A stretch of 64,000 nucleotides of DNA from Glycomyces sp. TRM65418. Its GTDB lineage: Bacteria; Actinomycetota; Actinomycetes; Mycobacteriales; Micromonosporaceae. Location: positions 1 to 64,000 of the forward strand of contig NZ_JAJFAX010000013.1 in the NCBI RefSeq assembly GCF_019710475.1. Direction: 5' to 3'. The position numbers and the translations under genes were made by a program. Position 1 is the stretch's first letter, and every line of letters begins with the position of its first letter. The notes under the pieces are model-generated. The model was not told the origin of the DNA and did no database searches. It saw only the letters and a list, made by a program, of their open reading frames with translations. Shown piece by piece: positions 18,514-26,644 of this stretch.

Positions 18514-19779
18514 ATGGGCTCCGATATTCCTTTCGGCTTCGGCAACTTGGGCGGCGACCTGCCCGACCCGAACGACCCGCGGGTGCAGCAGATGATGCAG
18601 CAGCTGCAACAGATGATGGCGCAGTCGCTGTCGTCCGGTCCGGTCAACTGGCAGCTCGCCAAGCAGCTCGCCGAATCGGAACTGAAGGCCGAGAACGTGG
18701 TCGGCCCCGCCGAGCAGGCGCAGGTCGCCGAGGCCGTGCGCCTCGCCGACCTCTGGCTGGACTCGGCCGTGAACTGGCCTTCCGGTGTGTCCGCGACGGA
18801 CGCGTGGACCCGCAAGCAGTGGATCGCGCGCACCGAGGACTCCTGGAAGCAGCTCGCCGAGCCGCTCGCCGCCCAGATGGGCGAGGCGATGCAGACGCTC
18901 GTCCCCGAGGAGATGGCCGGGATGCTCGGCCCGATGGCCGACCTCATGAAGGGCGTCGGTTCGGCGCTCTTCGGGGCGCAGATGGGCCAGGCGCTGGCGA
19001 AGCTCGCCGGGGAGGTGCTGTCGTCCACCGAAGTCGGTCTGCCCCTTGGCAAGACGGGGGTGGCCGCGATCCTGCCGGGGAACGTCGCCGCTTACGCCGA
19101 AGGCCTGGAGCTGCCGGTCGAGGAAGTACGCCTGTACGTGGCGCTGCGCGAGGCCGCGTCGCACCGGCTGTTCACGCACGCGCCGTGGCTGCGCTCGCAC
19201 CTGCTGGGCGCGCTGGAGGCGTACGCGCGGGAGATCCGCATCGACGAGTCGGCGATCGAGGAGGCCATGTCGGGCATGGACCCGATGGACCCCGAGGCGG
19301 CGGCGACCCTGGACCTGAGCGAGGTCTTCAAGACGGAGGACACCGAGCAGCAGAAGGCGGCGCTGTCGCGGCTCGGCACGACGCTGGCGCTCATCGCCGG
19401 CTGGATCAGCGTGGTCGTGGCCGAGGCCGCGGGCGAGCGGCTCCCGACGATGGACCGGCTCATGGAGTCGGCTCGGCGCCGCCGCGCGACCGGCGGGCCG
19501 GCGGAGCAGACGTTCGAGGCGCTGGTCGGACTGCAGCTCGACCCGGGGAAGGTGCGGGCGGCCACGCAGCTGTGGCAGTCGCTCACCGAGGTCCGGGGCA
19601 TCGACGGGCGCGACGCGGTGTGGGCGCACCCGGACCTGATGCCGAGCGCGGCCGACCTGGAGCACCCCGAGACGTTCGCGACGGTCTCCGAAGCGCTCGA
19701 GGACCTCGACCTGTCGATGTTCGACCAGTTGGCGGTCAACGACCCCAAGGACGAGGACGACGAACCCGACGGGAAGTGA
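18514..19779 (+). CDS. DUF2342 / zincin-fold family protein
   Basis: A 421-residue member of the actinobacterial zinc-dependent metalloprotease-like family (Rv3195 counterpart). The Met/Gln-rich start (DPRVQQMMQQLQQMM) and the VRLYVALREAASHRLFTHAPWL block identify it. Where a HEXXH zincin helix would be expected, this protein reads REAASHRLF, so neither His of the classical pair is in place and peptidase activity is doubtful. The C-terminal third (FEALVGLQLDPGKVRAATQLW) is also family-typical. Confidence 0.85.
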   Translation: MGSDIPFGFGNLGGDLPDPNDPRVQQMMQQLQQMMAQSLSSGPVNWQLAKQLAESELKAENVVGPAEQAQVAEAVRLADLWLDSAVNWPSGVSATDAWTRKQWIARTEDSWKQLAEPLAAQMGEAMQTLVPEEMAGMLGPMADLMKGVGSALFGAQMGQALAKLAGEVLSSTEVGLPLGKTGVAAILPGNVAAYAEGLELPVEEVRLYVALREAASHRLFTHAPWLRSHLLGALEAYAREIRIDESAIEEAMSGMDPMDPEAAATLDLSEVFKTEDTEQQKAALSRLGTTLALIAGWISVVVAEAAGERLPTMDRLMESARRRRATGGPAEQTFEALVGLQLDPGKVRAATQLWQSLTEVRGIDGRDAVWAHPDLMPSAADLEHPETFATVSEALEDLDLSMFDQLAVNDPKDEDDEPDGK

Positions 19780-19791
19780 CGGCGGCGCCGG

Positions 19792-20325
19792 TCAGCGGCG
19801 CTCGCCGCTCGCTTCGGCGTCGGCGATCCCTTCGAGGTAGCCGCGGGCGCGTTCGGCCTTGGCGTAGCGGCCGACCATGTCCCAGAACGGCCGCGAGTGG
19901 TCGGCGTGCACCAGGTGGGCGAGTTCGTGGAGCAGGACGTAGTCGATCACCCATGAGGGCATCATCGCGAGTCGGCGCGAGATCCGGATCGAGCCGTCCG
20001 AGGGCGTGCACGAGCCCCAGCGGCGGCGCTGGTTGTCGACCCAGCGGACGCTTCGCGGCATGGCGCACTCGGGGTGGTCGGGGTAGTAGCGGCGGGCGAG
20101 TCTGACGGCCCGCTCCCGCAGGGCGGTGTCGGACGCGCGGCCGTCGCGAGCCTCGCGTTTGCGCAGTCGCGCCAGCATGTGGTCGATCCACTCGCGCTCC
20201 TCGGACTCCGAGAAGGCGTCGGGGATCATGACGACCACACGGCCTCGTTCTTCATAGGCCGCTACGGTTGCGCGACGCCGGGGAGAGCGCCGCACTTCAA
20301 CGGGGGGATGCACTTTGCGCGCCAT
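19792..20325 (-). CDS. YgjP-type (DUF45/M48-like) metallopeptidase
   Basis: Soluble 177-residue putative zinc metallopeptidase. It carries WGSCTPSDGSIRIS and the metal-binding HELAHLVHADHS motif (HEXXH plus a following His), both hallmarks of the YgjP/WLM-related family. Its ATG at 20325 is the only reasonable start. It ends 12 bases from the convergent DUF2342 gene, a conserved arrangement. Confidence 0.88.
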   Translation of the reverse strand: MARKVHPPVEVRRSPRRRATVAAYEERGRVVVMIPDAFSESEEREWIDHMLARLRKREARDGRASDTALRERAVRLARRYYPDHPECAMPRSVRWVDNQRRRWGSCTPSDGSIRISRRLAMMPSWVIDYVLLHELAHLVHADHSRPFWDMVGRYAKAERARGYLEGIADAEASGERR

Positions 20326-20408
20326 GAACGCACATTAAACCGCGGGGGTGACAATCGCATAACGCGGATGTCGCTATTGCGGCGACTGCGCCGGAATGCC
20401 AAGAAAAT

Positions 20409-20448
20409 CCCCTCGCCAGTTTCCCGCAGTGTGGGATCAGACGAGGGG
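20409..20448 (-). terminator. Terminator of the DUF5679 gene
   Basis: Outer stem CCCCTCG/CGAGGGG and inner TCCC/GGGA stem. On the minus strand it runs into ATTTTCTT. Confidence 0.65.
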
Positions 20449-20469
20449 GCGGGCCGCCCGGCCCTGAGG

Positions 20470-20634
20470 TCACGAGTCCTTGCCGAGAATCCGGTTCATC
20501 TTGGTGCCGCAGGTCGGGCACGTCCCCTTGGCCATCCGGCGGCCCGAGTCCGAGACGACCACGGTGCCCTCGAAGTCGCGCTTCTCACGGCATTTGACGC
20601 AGTAGCCGTTGTAGGTCTTCGTTGCTTGAGCCAC
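20470..20634 (-). CDS. DUF5679 small zinc-ribbon-like protein
   Basis: 54 residues from GTG at 20634 with GGGGGAAG upstream. Two CxxC knuckles (YCVKCR and CPTCG), with a Lys/Arg-rich surface, suggest a structural zinc ribbon. Similar short proteins accompany this gene block in other actinobacteria. Function unknown. A longer frame to 20688 exists but lacks support. Confidence 0.8.
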   Translation of the reverse strand: MAQATKTYNGYCVKCREKRDFEGTVVVSDSGRRMAKGTCPTCGTKMNRILGKDS

Positions 20635-20858
20635 TGGCTTCCCCCTGTTGTGCGCGGCCTTGTCTGCAAGACCTGGAGCGACGGTCACGCTGTGCGACCG
20701 TTCGGCCTCAGAATGCCACAGATTTCACGCCTGTAAGCCCGGGCGCGCCGCTTCACTCAGGCGGGTGACGCGCGTGGGCGTCTTCCACCGGCGTCCCGCC
20801 GAGGATTGGGACGCTCTTGGACACGCCGAATCGGCCCGGCCGTGAGAGCATTGGGAAC

Positions 20859-22229
20859 GTGAGCGACAGGCATGGATCCGGGCACTCGGGTGACGACCTC
20901 CCGCGCCGGGCGTTCTCCCGGGGCATGAAGCTCGCCTCGCTGCCCTTGGGGCTGGCGGGCCGGGCCACGGTCGGGCTGGGGAAGCGGGTGACGGGGCTGG
21001 CTGACGAGATCCTCAGCGAGCAGGCGCAGCGGCGCACCGCCGAGCACGTCTTCAGTGTGCTGGGGCAGCTCAAGGGCGGGGCGATGAAGCTCGGCCAGGC
21101 GCTGTCGATCTTCGAGGCGGCCCTTCCCGAGCATCTGGCCGCGCCGTACCGGCAGGCGCTGACGAAGCTGCAGAACGCCGCTCCCCCGCTGCCGGTGGCG
21201 AGCGTCCACGGCGTGCTCGAGCGGCAGATGGGCGCGGACTGGCGCGAGCGGTTCGCCGAATTCGACGATGCTCCGGCGGCGGCGGCGAGCATCGGCCAGG
21301 TGCACCGGGCGGTGTGGCAGGACGGACGGCAGGTCGCCGTCAAGATCCAGTACCCGGGCGCGGGCGACGCCCTGCGCTCGGATCTGCGTCAGCTCTCGCG
21401 CATGGCCCCGATGTTCAAGGTGCTCCAGCCGAACTTCGACGTCAAGCGGATCACCGTCGAACTGCGCGAGCGCCTCCTCGAAGAGCTCGACTACGAGCTG
21501 GAGGCGGCGACGCAGCAGGAGTTCGCCGAGGCCTTCCGCGGGGACCCGCTGATCGTGGTGCCCGAAGTGGTCCACGCCGGCAGCGAGGTGCTGGTGACCG
21601 AGTGGATCGCGGGCACACCGCTGTCGCAGGTCATCGCCGAGGGCACGCAGGAGGAGCGCGACGCGGCGGGGCTGCGGTTGGCGACCCTCCACTTCTCGGC
21701 GCCCAAGCGCGTCGGGCTCCTGCACGCCGACCCGCACCCGGGCAACTTCGCGATCGGCGACGACGGGCGGCTGATCGTCTACGACTTCGGCGCGGCGGCG
21801 CGCCTGCCGGGCGGGATGCCGGTGCAGGTGGGGCGGTTGACGCGCCTGACGTTGGACGGCAAGGCCGAGGAGGTGGTGGCGGGACTGCGCGGCGAGGGTT
21901 TCGTGCCGCCGGGTCTGCAGATCGACGCGAAGGCGATGCTCGAACTGCTCCGGCCGTTGCTGGAGCCGATCGCGGGCGACGAGTTCCAGTTCTCGCGCGA
22001 GTGGCTGCGGGGGGAGAGCACGCGGTTGACGGGCCAGGGCTCGGAGGCCGCGAAGCTGAACAAGCAGCTGAGCTTCCCGCCGTCGTACCTGCTCATCCAC
22101 CGGGTGACCATGGGCTCGATCGGGGTGCTGTGCCAACTGGGCGCGACCGCGAAATGGCGGACGATCCTGGAGGAGTGGCTCCCGGGTTTCGCCGACCCCG
22201 AAGGCACCGACCCGAGCCGCGAGCGCTGA
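20859..22229 (+). CDS. ABC1/AarF-family atypical kinase
   Basis: Protein kinase-like ATPase of the UbiB/ADCK group, 456 residues, matching Rv3197 by position. It has the KxGQ-type N-motif (GAMKLGQALS), the Ala-rich loop AAAASIGQVHRA that replaces the glycine loop, VAVKIQYPG, HADPHPGNF and the metal-binding YDFGA. Family members act in quinone or lipid metabolism. The mycobacterial one has been linked to macrolide resistance with WhiB7, and whiB7 is next door here. GTG at 20859 is favoured, with TTG at 20817 as an alternative. Confidence 0.88.
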   Translation: MSDRHGSGHSGDDLPRRAFSRGMKLASLPLGLAGRATVGLGKRVTGLADEILSEQAQRRTAEHVFSVLGQLKGGAMKLGQALSIFEAALPEHLAAPYRQALTKLQNAAPPLPVASVHGVLERQMGADWRERFAEFDDAPAAAASIGQVHRAVWQDGRQVAVKIQYPGAGDALRSDLRQLSRMAPMFKVLQPNFDVKRITVELRERLLEELDYELEAATQQEFAEAFRGDPLIVVPEVVHAGSEVLVTEWIAGTPLSQVIAEGTQEERDAAGLRLATLHFSAPKRVGLLHADPHPGNFAIGDDGRLIVYDFGAAARLPGGMPVQVGRLTRLTLDGKAEEVVAGLRGEGFVPPGLQIDAKAMLELLRPLLEPIAGDEFQFSREWLRGESTRLTGQGSEAAKLNKQLSFPPSYLLIHRVTMGSIGVLCQLGATAKWRTILEEWLPGFADPEGTDPSRER

Positions 22230-22275
22230 TCCGCGCCGCGGGCCTGCACCCGCCGCCCGGTTCCGGGCACAACAA

Positions 22276-22309
22276 AAGGGACCCATCCCCGTTCAGGGAT
22301 GGATCCCTT
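22276..22309. terminator. Terminator between ABC1 kinase and whiB7 operon
   Basis: A stem of AAGGGACCCATCCC with GGGATGGATCCCTT has one internal mismatch. TTTT follows on the minus strand. Confidence 0.7.
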
Positions 22310-22332
22310 CAGCCAACGCGGTCAGTGCGCGT

Positions 22333-22536
22333 TCAAAGTCGGCCCCGTCGGCGGTGGCGGCCCGAGTAGCCGGCTTCCTTCCACATGCCGCGCATGCGCA
22401 GTCGTCCGACGCGTCCGAACAGCGTGCTCGTCGGCAGCATGGGCCGACCGGCCTCGATCTCCCCGCTCAGGAGGACCTCGAGGTCATTCGCGCCGACATC
22501 CCGCTTGAGATGGCGGCTCAGGTGTTCGACCGTCAT
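22333..22536 (-). CDS. Small protein coupled to whiB7, unknown function
   Basis: 67 residues (MTVEHLSRHLKRDVGANDLEV and on), basic C-terminus. Its ATG overlaps the whiB7 stop (ATGA), so it is translationally coupled, and the terminator at 22276-22309 closes the pair. I do not recognise a family. The coupling suggests a WhiB7 partner or a gene of the intrinsic-resistance response. Missed easily because of its size. Confidence 0.6.
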   Translation of the reverse strand: MTVEHLSRHLKRDVGANDLEVLLSGEIEAGRPMLPTSTLFGRVGRLRMRGMWKEAGYSGRHRRRGRL

Positions 22537-22892
22537 GAGACCGACACCCCCGCGATCGCGAGTTCCCTGGTCCGCGCGGCGAGCTCGGCCTCCGCGGCCT
22601 GCTCGATGAGCGCGGCGTCCTTGCGGGGCCGGCCGCGCGGCCGCTTGCGGGCCACGACGTTCCCCTTCTCGAAGATCTCGCCGCCCCAGACGCCCCAGGG
22701 CTCGTGGCGCTCGAGCGCGCCGGTCAGGCAGTCCAGCCGCACCGGGCAGTCGGTGCACAGGGACTTGGCGAACTCCAGCTCGGTGGGCTGCTCCGAGAAC
22801 CACAGGTCGGCGTCGTATTCGCGGCAGGGCAGGTCCCCGCCGGTCTCGCATGCCTGTTCCCGCAGCTCGGGCCCGATGAGGGTGTCGGTCAT
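22533..22892 (-). CDS. whiB7: WhiB7/WblC transcription factor
   Basis: Iron-sulphur regulator that binds sigma factor and activates intrinsic antibiotic-resistance genes. The 119-residue protein has the four cluster Cys (23, 46, 49, 55), the WhiB7-specific EPWGVWGGE (64-72) and the AT-hook RPRGRPRK (85-92). ATG at 22892 follows GAGAGGAG. It is transcribed from a long leader with an attenuator, as in mycobacteria and Streptomyces. Neighbours uvrD2, mycoredoxin and ABC1 kinase match the mycobacterial locus. Confidence 0.95.
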   Translation of the reverse strand: MTDTLIGPELREQACETGGDLPCREYDADLWFSEQPTELEFAKSLCTDCPVRLDCLTGALERHEPWGVWGGEIFEKGNVVARKRPRGRPRKDAALIEQAAEAELAARTRELAIAGVSVS

Positions 22893-23466
22893 GAGCTCGG
22901 TCTCCTCTCTCATCTCATTCGGCTTCAATGCTTCGTTCGGTCGCATCAGTGCTGGTTGAGGACTCAATTGCTTCGCAATCCGTCTCGTCTGTCTTCTACT
23001 GGTGGGCCGCGACCTGGCATGAGCCATACAAAAAGGCCGCGATCCCTGTTGCGGGATTCGCGGCCTCGAGAGGGTCCGAGCGGGCTTCTGTAAGCCCTTT
23101 CGATGTTCTCGAGGCGGTTTCCCGCGGGTGACGCCGTGACGCTTCTCGGAGCCGAGAACCGGCTGCCAACCGAGGCCGGCGAATGCACGGCCACGACCAA
23201 GAAGTTCCTTGGCGCCCATATCGGTGTTGTCAATCGTGTTGACGGTGCTCGGAACCGTGTTCAGGACGGCGACGGGCAGAGTGGTGCCACGGAGCGAGGC
23301 GGGGACAGGCGCGAGGCGCCGATAGACGGCGACGGCCGACTCAAGCGTCGTCACGTGCTGGGTTTCGTTGAGCAGCGTCATCGTCTGTCCCCTCCCTTCG
23401 GGTTCCGTGGTCAACATTGGTCTTCATCTCCTCTTGCCGGTGCATGAGGCACACACCTCACCCGGC
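22893..23466 (-). promoter_or_regulatory. whiB7 5' leader with uORF start
   Basis: A long leader of about 570 bases runs from the predicted promoter to the whiB7 start. Two ATGs with good ribosome sites open a frame: 23417 (GAGGAG upstream) and 23381 (GGGAGGGG upstream, MTLLNETQHVTTLESAV). This frame has no stop until the end of whiB7 itself. A Rho-independent terminator lies inside (23030-23065). uORF translation controlling this terminator is established for whiB7/wblC leaders. Confidence 0.6.
23030..23065 (-). terminator. Attenuator terminator in the whiB7 leader
   Basis: On the minus strand a 12-bp GC stem (GGCCGCGAATCCC with GGGATCGCGGCC, one bulge) is followed directly by TTTTTG. It lies about 140 bases before the whiB7 start codon, which fits premature termination in the absence of drug. 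Confidence 0.8.
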
Positions 23467-23473
23467 AGCAGCT

Positions 23474-23512
23474 ACGCTACGCCCGACCCGCTCGGGAGCG
23501 CAACGCCTTTTT
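23474..23512 (-). promoter_or_regulatory. Predicted whiB7 promoter with AT-rich WhiB7 site
   Basis: TTGCGC (23503-23498), 18-base spacer, TAGCGT (23479-23474), with AAAAA (23512-23508) four bases upstream of the -35. WhiB7-dependent promoters are known to carry such an A/T run just before -35, so autoregulation is likely. Confidence 0.55.
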
Positions 23513-23554
23513 CCGCGAGTCCCGAAAGAAAGTTTTTGCCAGTCGTTTGCCACG

Positions 23555-25702
23555 TCAGGGCCCCTCTCCGCACATCGCGACGGCCTCGTTCACTTCTCCA
23601 CCGTTGACCAGGTGCAACACCGCGGGACCGTACTTGTCGAGTTTGGACTTCCCGATGCCGTGCAGGGACGCGAGTTCAGTGTCGGATCCCGGACAGCGCT
23701 CCGCGATCGCGATCAAGGTCACATCGGTGAATACCGTGAAGGCCGGTTTGCCGTCCCGCTTGGCGACGCTCACCCGCCATTCCCGCAGCCGCTCGAAGAG
23801 CGCTTCGTCCATAGTGGCGGGGCAATCGGCGCAATGTCCCAGCTTGCGGTCTCTTGCGTCGGTCAGCGGCTTGCCGCAGCCGGAGCAGTCGAGGACTTTG
23901 GCCCGTTTGCGCTCGCGCGGCTTCGACGCGGCGGCGCCCGGTTCGGGCAGGCGCGGGAACCCGCCCAGCCCCAGGGGCGCGAGGAAGCGGCAGAGCCGCC
24001 GCTCCCGCCCGCCCGCGTTGCGGGCGAGGCCGTAGGAGAGCTGGAGGCGCTCGCGGGCGCGGGTGATGCCGACGTACAGCAGGCGCCGCTCCTCCTCCAG
24101 CGCGATGTCGGTGCGGGCGAACGTCGTCGGAAGGGTGCCGTCGGCCAGGCCGACGAGGAACACCACGTCCCACTCGAGGCCCTTGGCCGCGTGCAGGCTC
24201 GCGAGGGTCACGCCCTCCACGGCCGGGGCGTGCTGCTCGGCGGCCCGGCGGGACAGCTCGGCGCAGAACGCCTCCAGGTCCGGCTCGGGCCCGTCTTCGT
24301 CGGGGTTCGCCCGGTGATGCTCGAGGAACTGCTCGGCGAGCCCCGCCAGCGCCGTGACCGCCTCGTACGCCTCGCGCTGCGCCCCGCCGGAAGGGGCGGC
24401 GTCGGGACGCCAGCCGATCGCTTCGAGCGCGGCCGGGACGGCCTCGAGGAGCGGCATCCGCCCGATGTCGGCCTTGACCGCCGAGCGCAGCGCGACCAGG
24501 GCCTGGCGCACCTCGGGCCGGTCGAAGAAGCGGGCCGCGCCGGTGACCACGGTCGGGACCCCGTAGGAGGCGAGCGCCTCCTCGTAGGCCTGGGACTGGG
24601 CGTTGGTGCGGTAGAGGACGGCGATCTCGGAGGCGCTGGTGCCGTCGGCGATGAGCTGGGAGCAGCGGCGGGCGATCATGTCGGCCTCTTCGGCCTCGTC
24701 GGCGAAGACCTCGGCGGTGACGGCGGGGCCGTCGGGCCGCTGGCCGATGAGCTCGAGCCGCATCTTGGCCTCGCGGCCCTTGGACTCGCCGATGATCTGG
24801 TTGGCGAGGCCGACCACCTGGGGGGTGGAGCGGTAGTCGCGCACGAGGCGCACCAGGGCGGCGGACCGGTGGCGGCGGGTGAAGTCGAGCAGGTACTTCG
24901 AGGTGGCGCCGGTGAAGGAGTAGATGGTCTGGCTGGCGTCGCCGACGACGGTGATGTCGTCGCGGTCGCCGAGCCAGGCGTCGAGCAGGCGCTGCTGGAG
25001 CGGGGTGACGTCCTGGTACTCGTCGACGACGAAGAAGCGGTACTGGCTGCGGATCTGGTCGGCGATCGACTCGTCTTCGGTGATCATGTCGGCGGTGTGG
25101 GCGAGGACGTCGGCGAAGTCCATGACGCCGGCGCGGCGCTTGGCCTCGACGTAGGCGGCGTAGACCTTGGCGACGTCCTCGGGCGGGGCCGGGGCGTCGC
25201 GGCCGATCGCGGCGATGGCGCTCACGTAGTCGTCGGGGCCGATGAGGGAGGAGGCCGCCCACTCCATCTCGGTGGTGAGGTCGAAGTTCTTGGCGCGGGA
25301 GGTCTGGAGCCCGGCGCGCGCGGCGGCGATGGCCGTGAACTTGAGCGCGGAGTCGACCAGGTCGGGGAGCCGGCCGTTGAAGCGGCGCATGCCGAAGTAG
25401 CGGAGCTGGCGCAGCGCGGCGGAGTGGAAGGTGCGGGCGTTGACGCCGGCGACGCCGAGGCCGCGCAGGCGGTCGCGCATCTCCCCCGCGGCGCGGGCGG
25501 TGAAGGTGACGGCGGTGACGTGCTGGCCGCGCATGTCGCCGCGCAGGACGCGCCAGGCGATGCGGTGGGTGACGGCGCGGGTCTTGCCGGTGCCGGCGCC
25601 GGCGAGGATGCAGACCGGGCCGGGATCGGCCGTCACCGCCTCGCGCTGTTCAGGGTCGAGTCCCGAGAGGAGTCGTTCGAGGGCCTGATCGCGTGCGGTC
25701 AT
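23555..25702 (-). CDS. uvrD2: UvrD2-type superfamily 1 DNA helicase with HRDC domain
   Basis: ATP-dependent 3'-5' helicase, 715 residues from ATG at 25702 (MTARDQALERLL). It has Walker A AGAGTGKT (34-41), motif Ia VTFTARAAGEM, Walker B FVVDEYQDV, motif III VGDASQTIYSFTGA, motif IV VRDYRSTPQVV and the late motifs near LHAAKGLEWDVVFLVG and ITRARERLQL. Four Cys near the end of the core (CSGCGKP and CADCP) and a C-terminal HRDC domain identify UvrD2, not UvrD1. Essential in mycobacteria. The longer frame to 26089 is not needed. Confidence 0.94.
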   Translation of the reverse strand: MTARDQALERLLSGLDPEQREAVTADPGPVCILAGAGTGKTRAVTHRIAWRVLRGDMRGQHVTAVTFTARAAGEMRDRLRGLGVAGVNARTFHSAALRQLRYFGMRRFNGRLPDLVDSALKFTAIAAARAGLQTSRAKNFDLTTEMEWAASSLIGPDDYVSAIAAIGRDAPAPPEDVAKVYAAYVEAKRRAGVMDFADVLAHTADMITEDESIADQIRSQYRFFVVDEYQDVTPLQQRLLDAWLGDRDDITVVGDASQTIYSFTGATSKYLLDFTRRHRSAALVRLVRDYRSTPQVVGLANQIIGESKGREAKMRLELIGQRPDGPAVTAEVFADEAEEADMIARRCSQLIADGTSASEIAVLYRTNAQSQAYEEALASYGVPTVVTGAARFFDRPEVRQALVALRSAVKADIGRMPLLEAVPAALEAIGWRPDAAPSGGAQREAYEAVTALAGLAEQFLEHHRANPDEDGPEPDLEAFCAELSRRAAEQHAPAVEGVTLASLHAAKGLEWDVVFLVGLADGTLPTTFARTDIALEEERRLLYVGITRARERLQLSYGLARNAGGRERRLCRFLAPLGLGGFPRLPEPGAAASKPRERKRAKVLDCSGCGKPLTDARDRKLGHCADCPATMDEALFERLREWRVSVAKRDGKPAFTVFTDVTLIAIAERCPGSDTELASLHGIGKSKLDKYGPAVLHLVNGGEVNEAVAMCGEGP

Positions 25703-26066
25703 CCGACCAGTGTCGCAGAAGCGCCCGACAGGAACTCGGGAGTGGTTCGCCCGAACGCGCATCGAGTGATCACGGCCACGGCGAACGGCTCGGGTGCCGG
25801 ACACGGGCCGAGGTGAACGACCGGGCCGCCGTGCGCGGGTCGGCTCGCACGATGCGGTCGCGGTACCCGGACCGCCGCGAGCGGTTCGGGTTGCAGGGCG
25901 GCGGCCGAGGCACGCGGATCGAAGCGCCGAGCCCTCGCTGCCGAAGGTGCTTGAAGGGTCTGACGCGCCTCGTCCTCGCATGGCGGTGAGGACCGCCGCG
26001 GCCCCGGGCCCTCGCGGGAATGCCCCTGGGCGGTATGGCGTTACTGTCGATGGAGAAGGAGGATCG
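25703..26066. other. Divergent promoter region of uvrD2 and mycoredoxin
   Basis: No gene supported. GC-rich throughout. It must hold the two divergent promoters, but I can point to no convincing hexamer pair. Confidence 0.4.
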
Positions 26067-26300
26067 ATGATCACCATGTACAGCACCACCTGGTGCGGCT
26101 ACTGCAGGCGACTGAAGTCGGCGTTCGACCGCGAGGGCGTCCTCTATAAAGAGGTCAACATCGAGGAGGACCCGGAGGCCGCCGCGTTCGTCATGGGGGT
26201 CAACGGCGGCAACGCGACCGTCCCGACCGTGCAGTTCGAGGACGGCACCGCGCTCACGAATCCCTCTCTCGCGCAGGTGAAGGCGAAACTCGCGGCTTGA
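26067..26300 (+). CDS. mrx1: Mycoredoxin-1 (glutaredoxin fold)
   Basis: A 77-residue redox protein that reduces mycothiol mixed disulphides. Active-site CGYC (10-13) sits in YSTTWCGYCRRLK. The TVPTVQFEDG cis-Pro segment and closing helix follow. ATG at 26067 has GGAGAAGGAGG upstream. It is divergent from uvrD2, the same arrangement as Rv3198c/Rv3198A. Confidence 0.93.
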   Translation: MITMYSTTWCGYCRRLKSAFDREGVLYKEVNIEEDPEAAAFVMGVNGGNATVPTVQFEDGTALTNPSLAQVKAKLAA

Positions 26301-26334
26301 CCTGTGCCACATGCCGAGACGATGGTCACGTTTA

Positions 26335-26446
26335 GGACACAAAGCCGGTACGATGCCCTATAGTTGACTCGTCAAGCTTGCTTAGCGACTTCGAGGGGTG
26401 GTCGCTAAGCATTCAGGCCCGGGATGGATCCGTCCCGGGCCTTTTT
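26335..26446 (+). ncRNA. Candidate small RNA (about 75 nt) with two hairpins
   Basis: A good -10 box, TATAGT (26359-26364), has a GGACAC -35-like hexamer 18 bases upstream. Initiation would be near 26371. The transcript would fold into a perfect 10-bp hairpin (GCTTAGCGAC 26380-26389 with GTCGCTAAGC 26401-26410). A second perfect 10-bp stem (AGGCCCGGGA 26415-26424 with TCCCGGGCCT) runs into TTTTT. There is no start codon or protein-like frame inside. The second hairpin could simply terminate mrx1, but the local promoter and the AT-rich first part speak for a separate RNA. Confidence 0.5.
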
Positions 26447-26644
26447 CCTTGGGTGCCGCAAGCCGGCGGCACTGGTGCCGAACCCCGCGGTTCGGCAACT
26501 CCCCCAACAGCATCCGCGCGTCGGTTCCGGCCGCACCTGGCTCGCAAGCGCGCTTGCGGGCCATGCGACTGCCACGACCGGCCCGAGTCCCGGCTCGGTC
26601 CCGGTTCCGACGCGCCCCACCGACGGTCGACCCGTGGAGCCCGA

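Noticed and set aside
18514-19779. Loss of HEXXH in the DUF2342 protein as a special finding
   Set aside because: The REAA-type variant is, as far as I recall, normal for this actinobacterial branch, so it is noted in the feature only.
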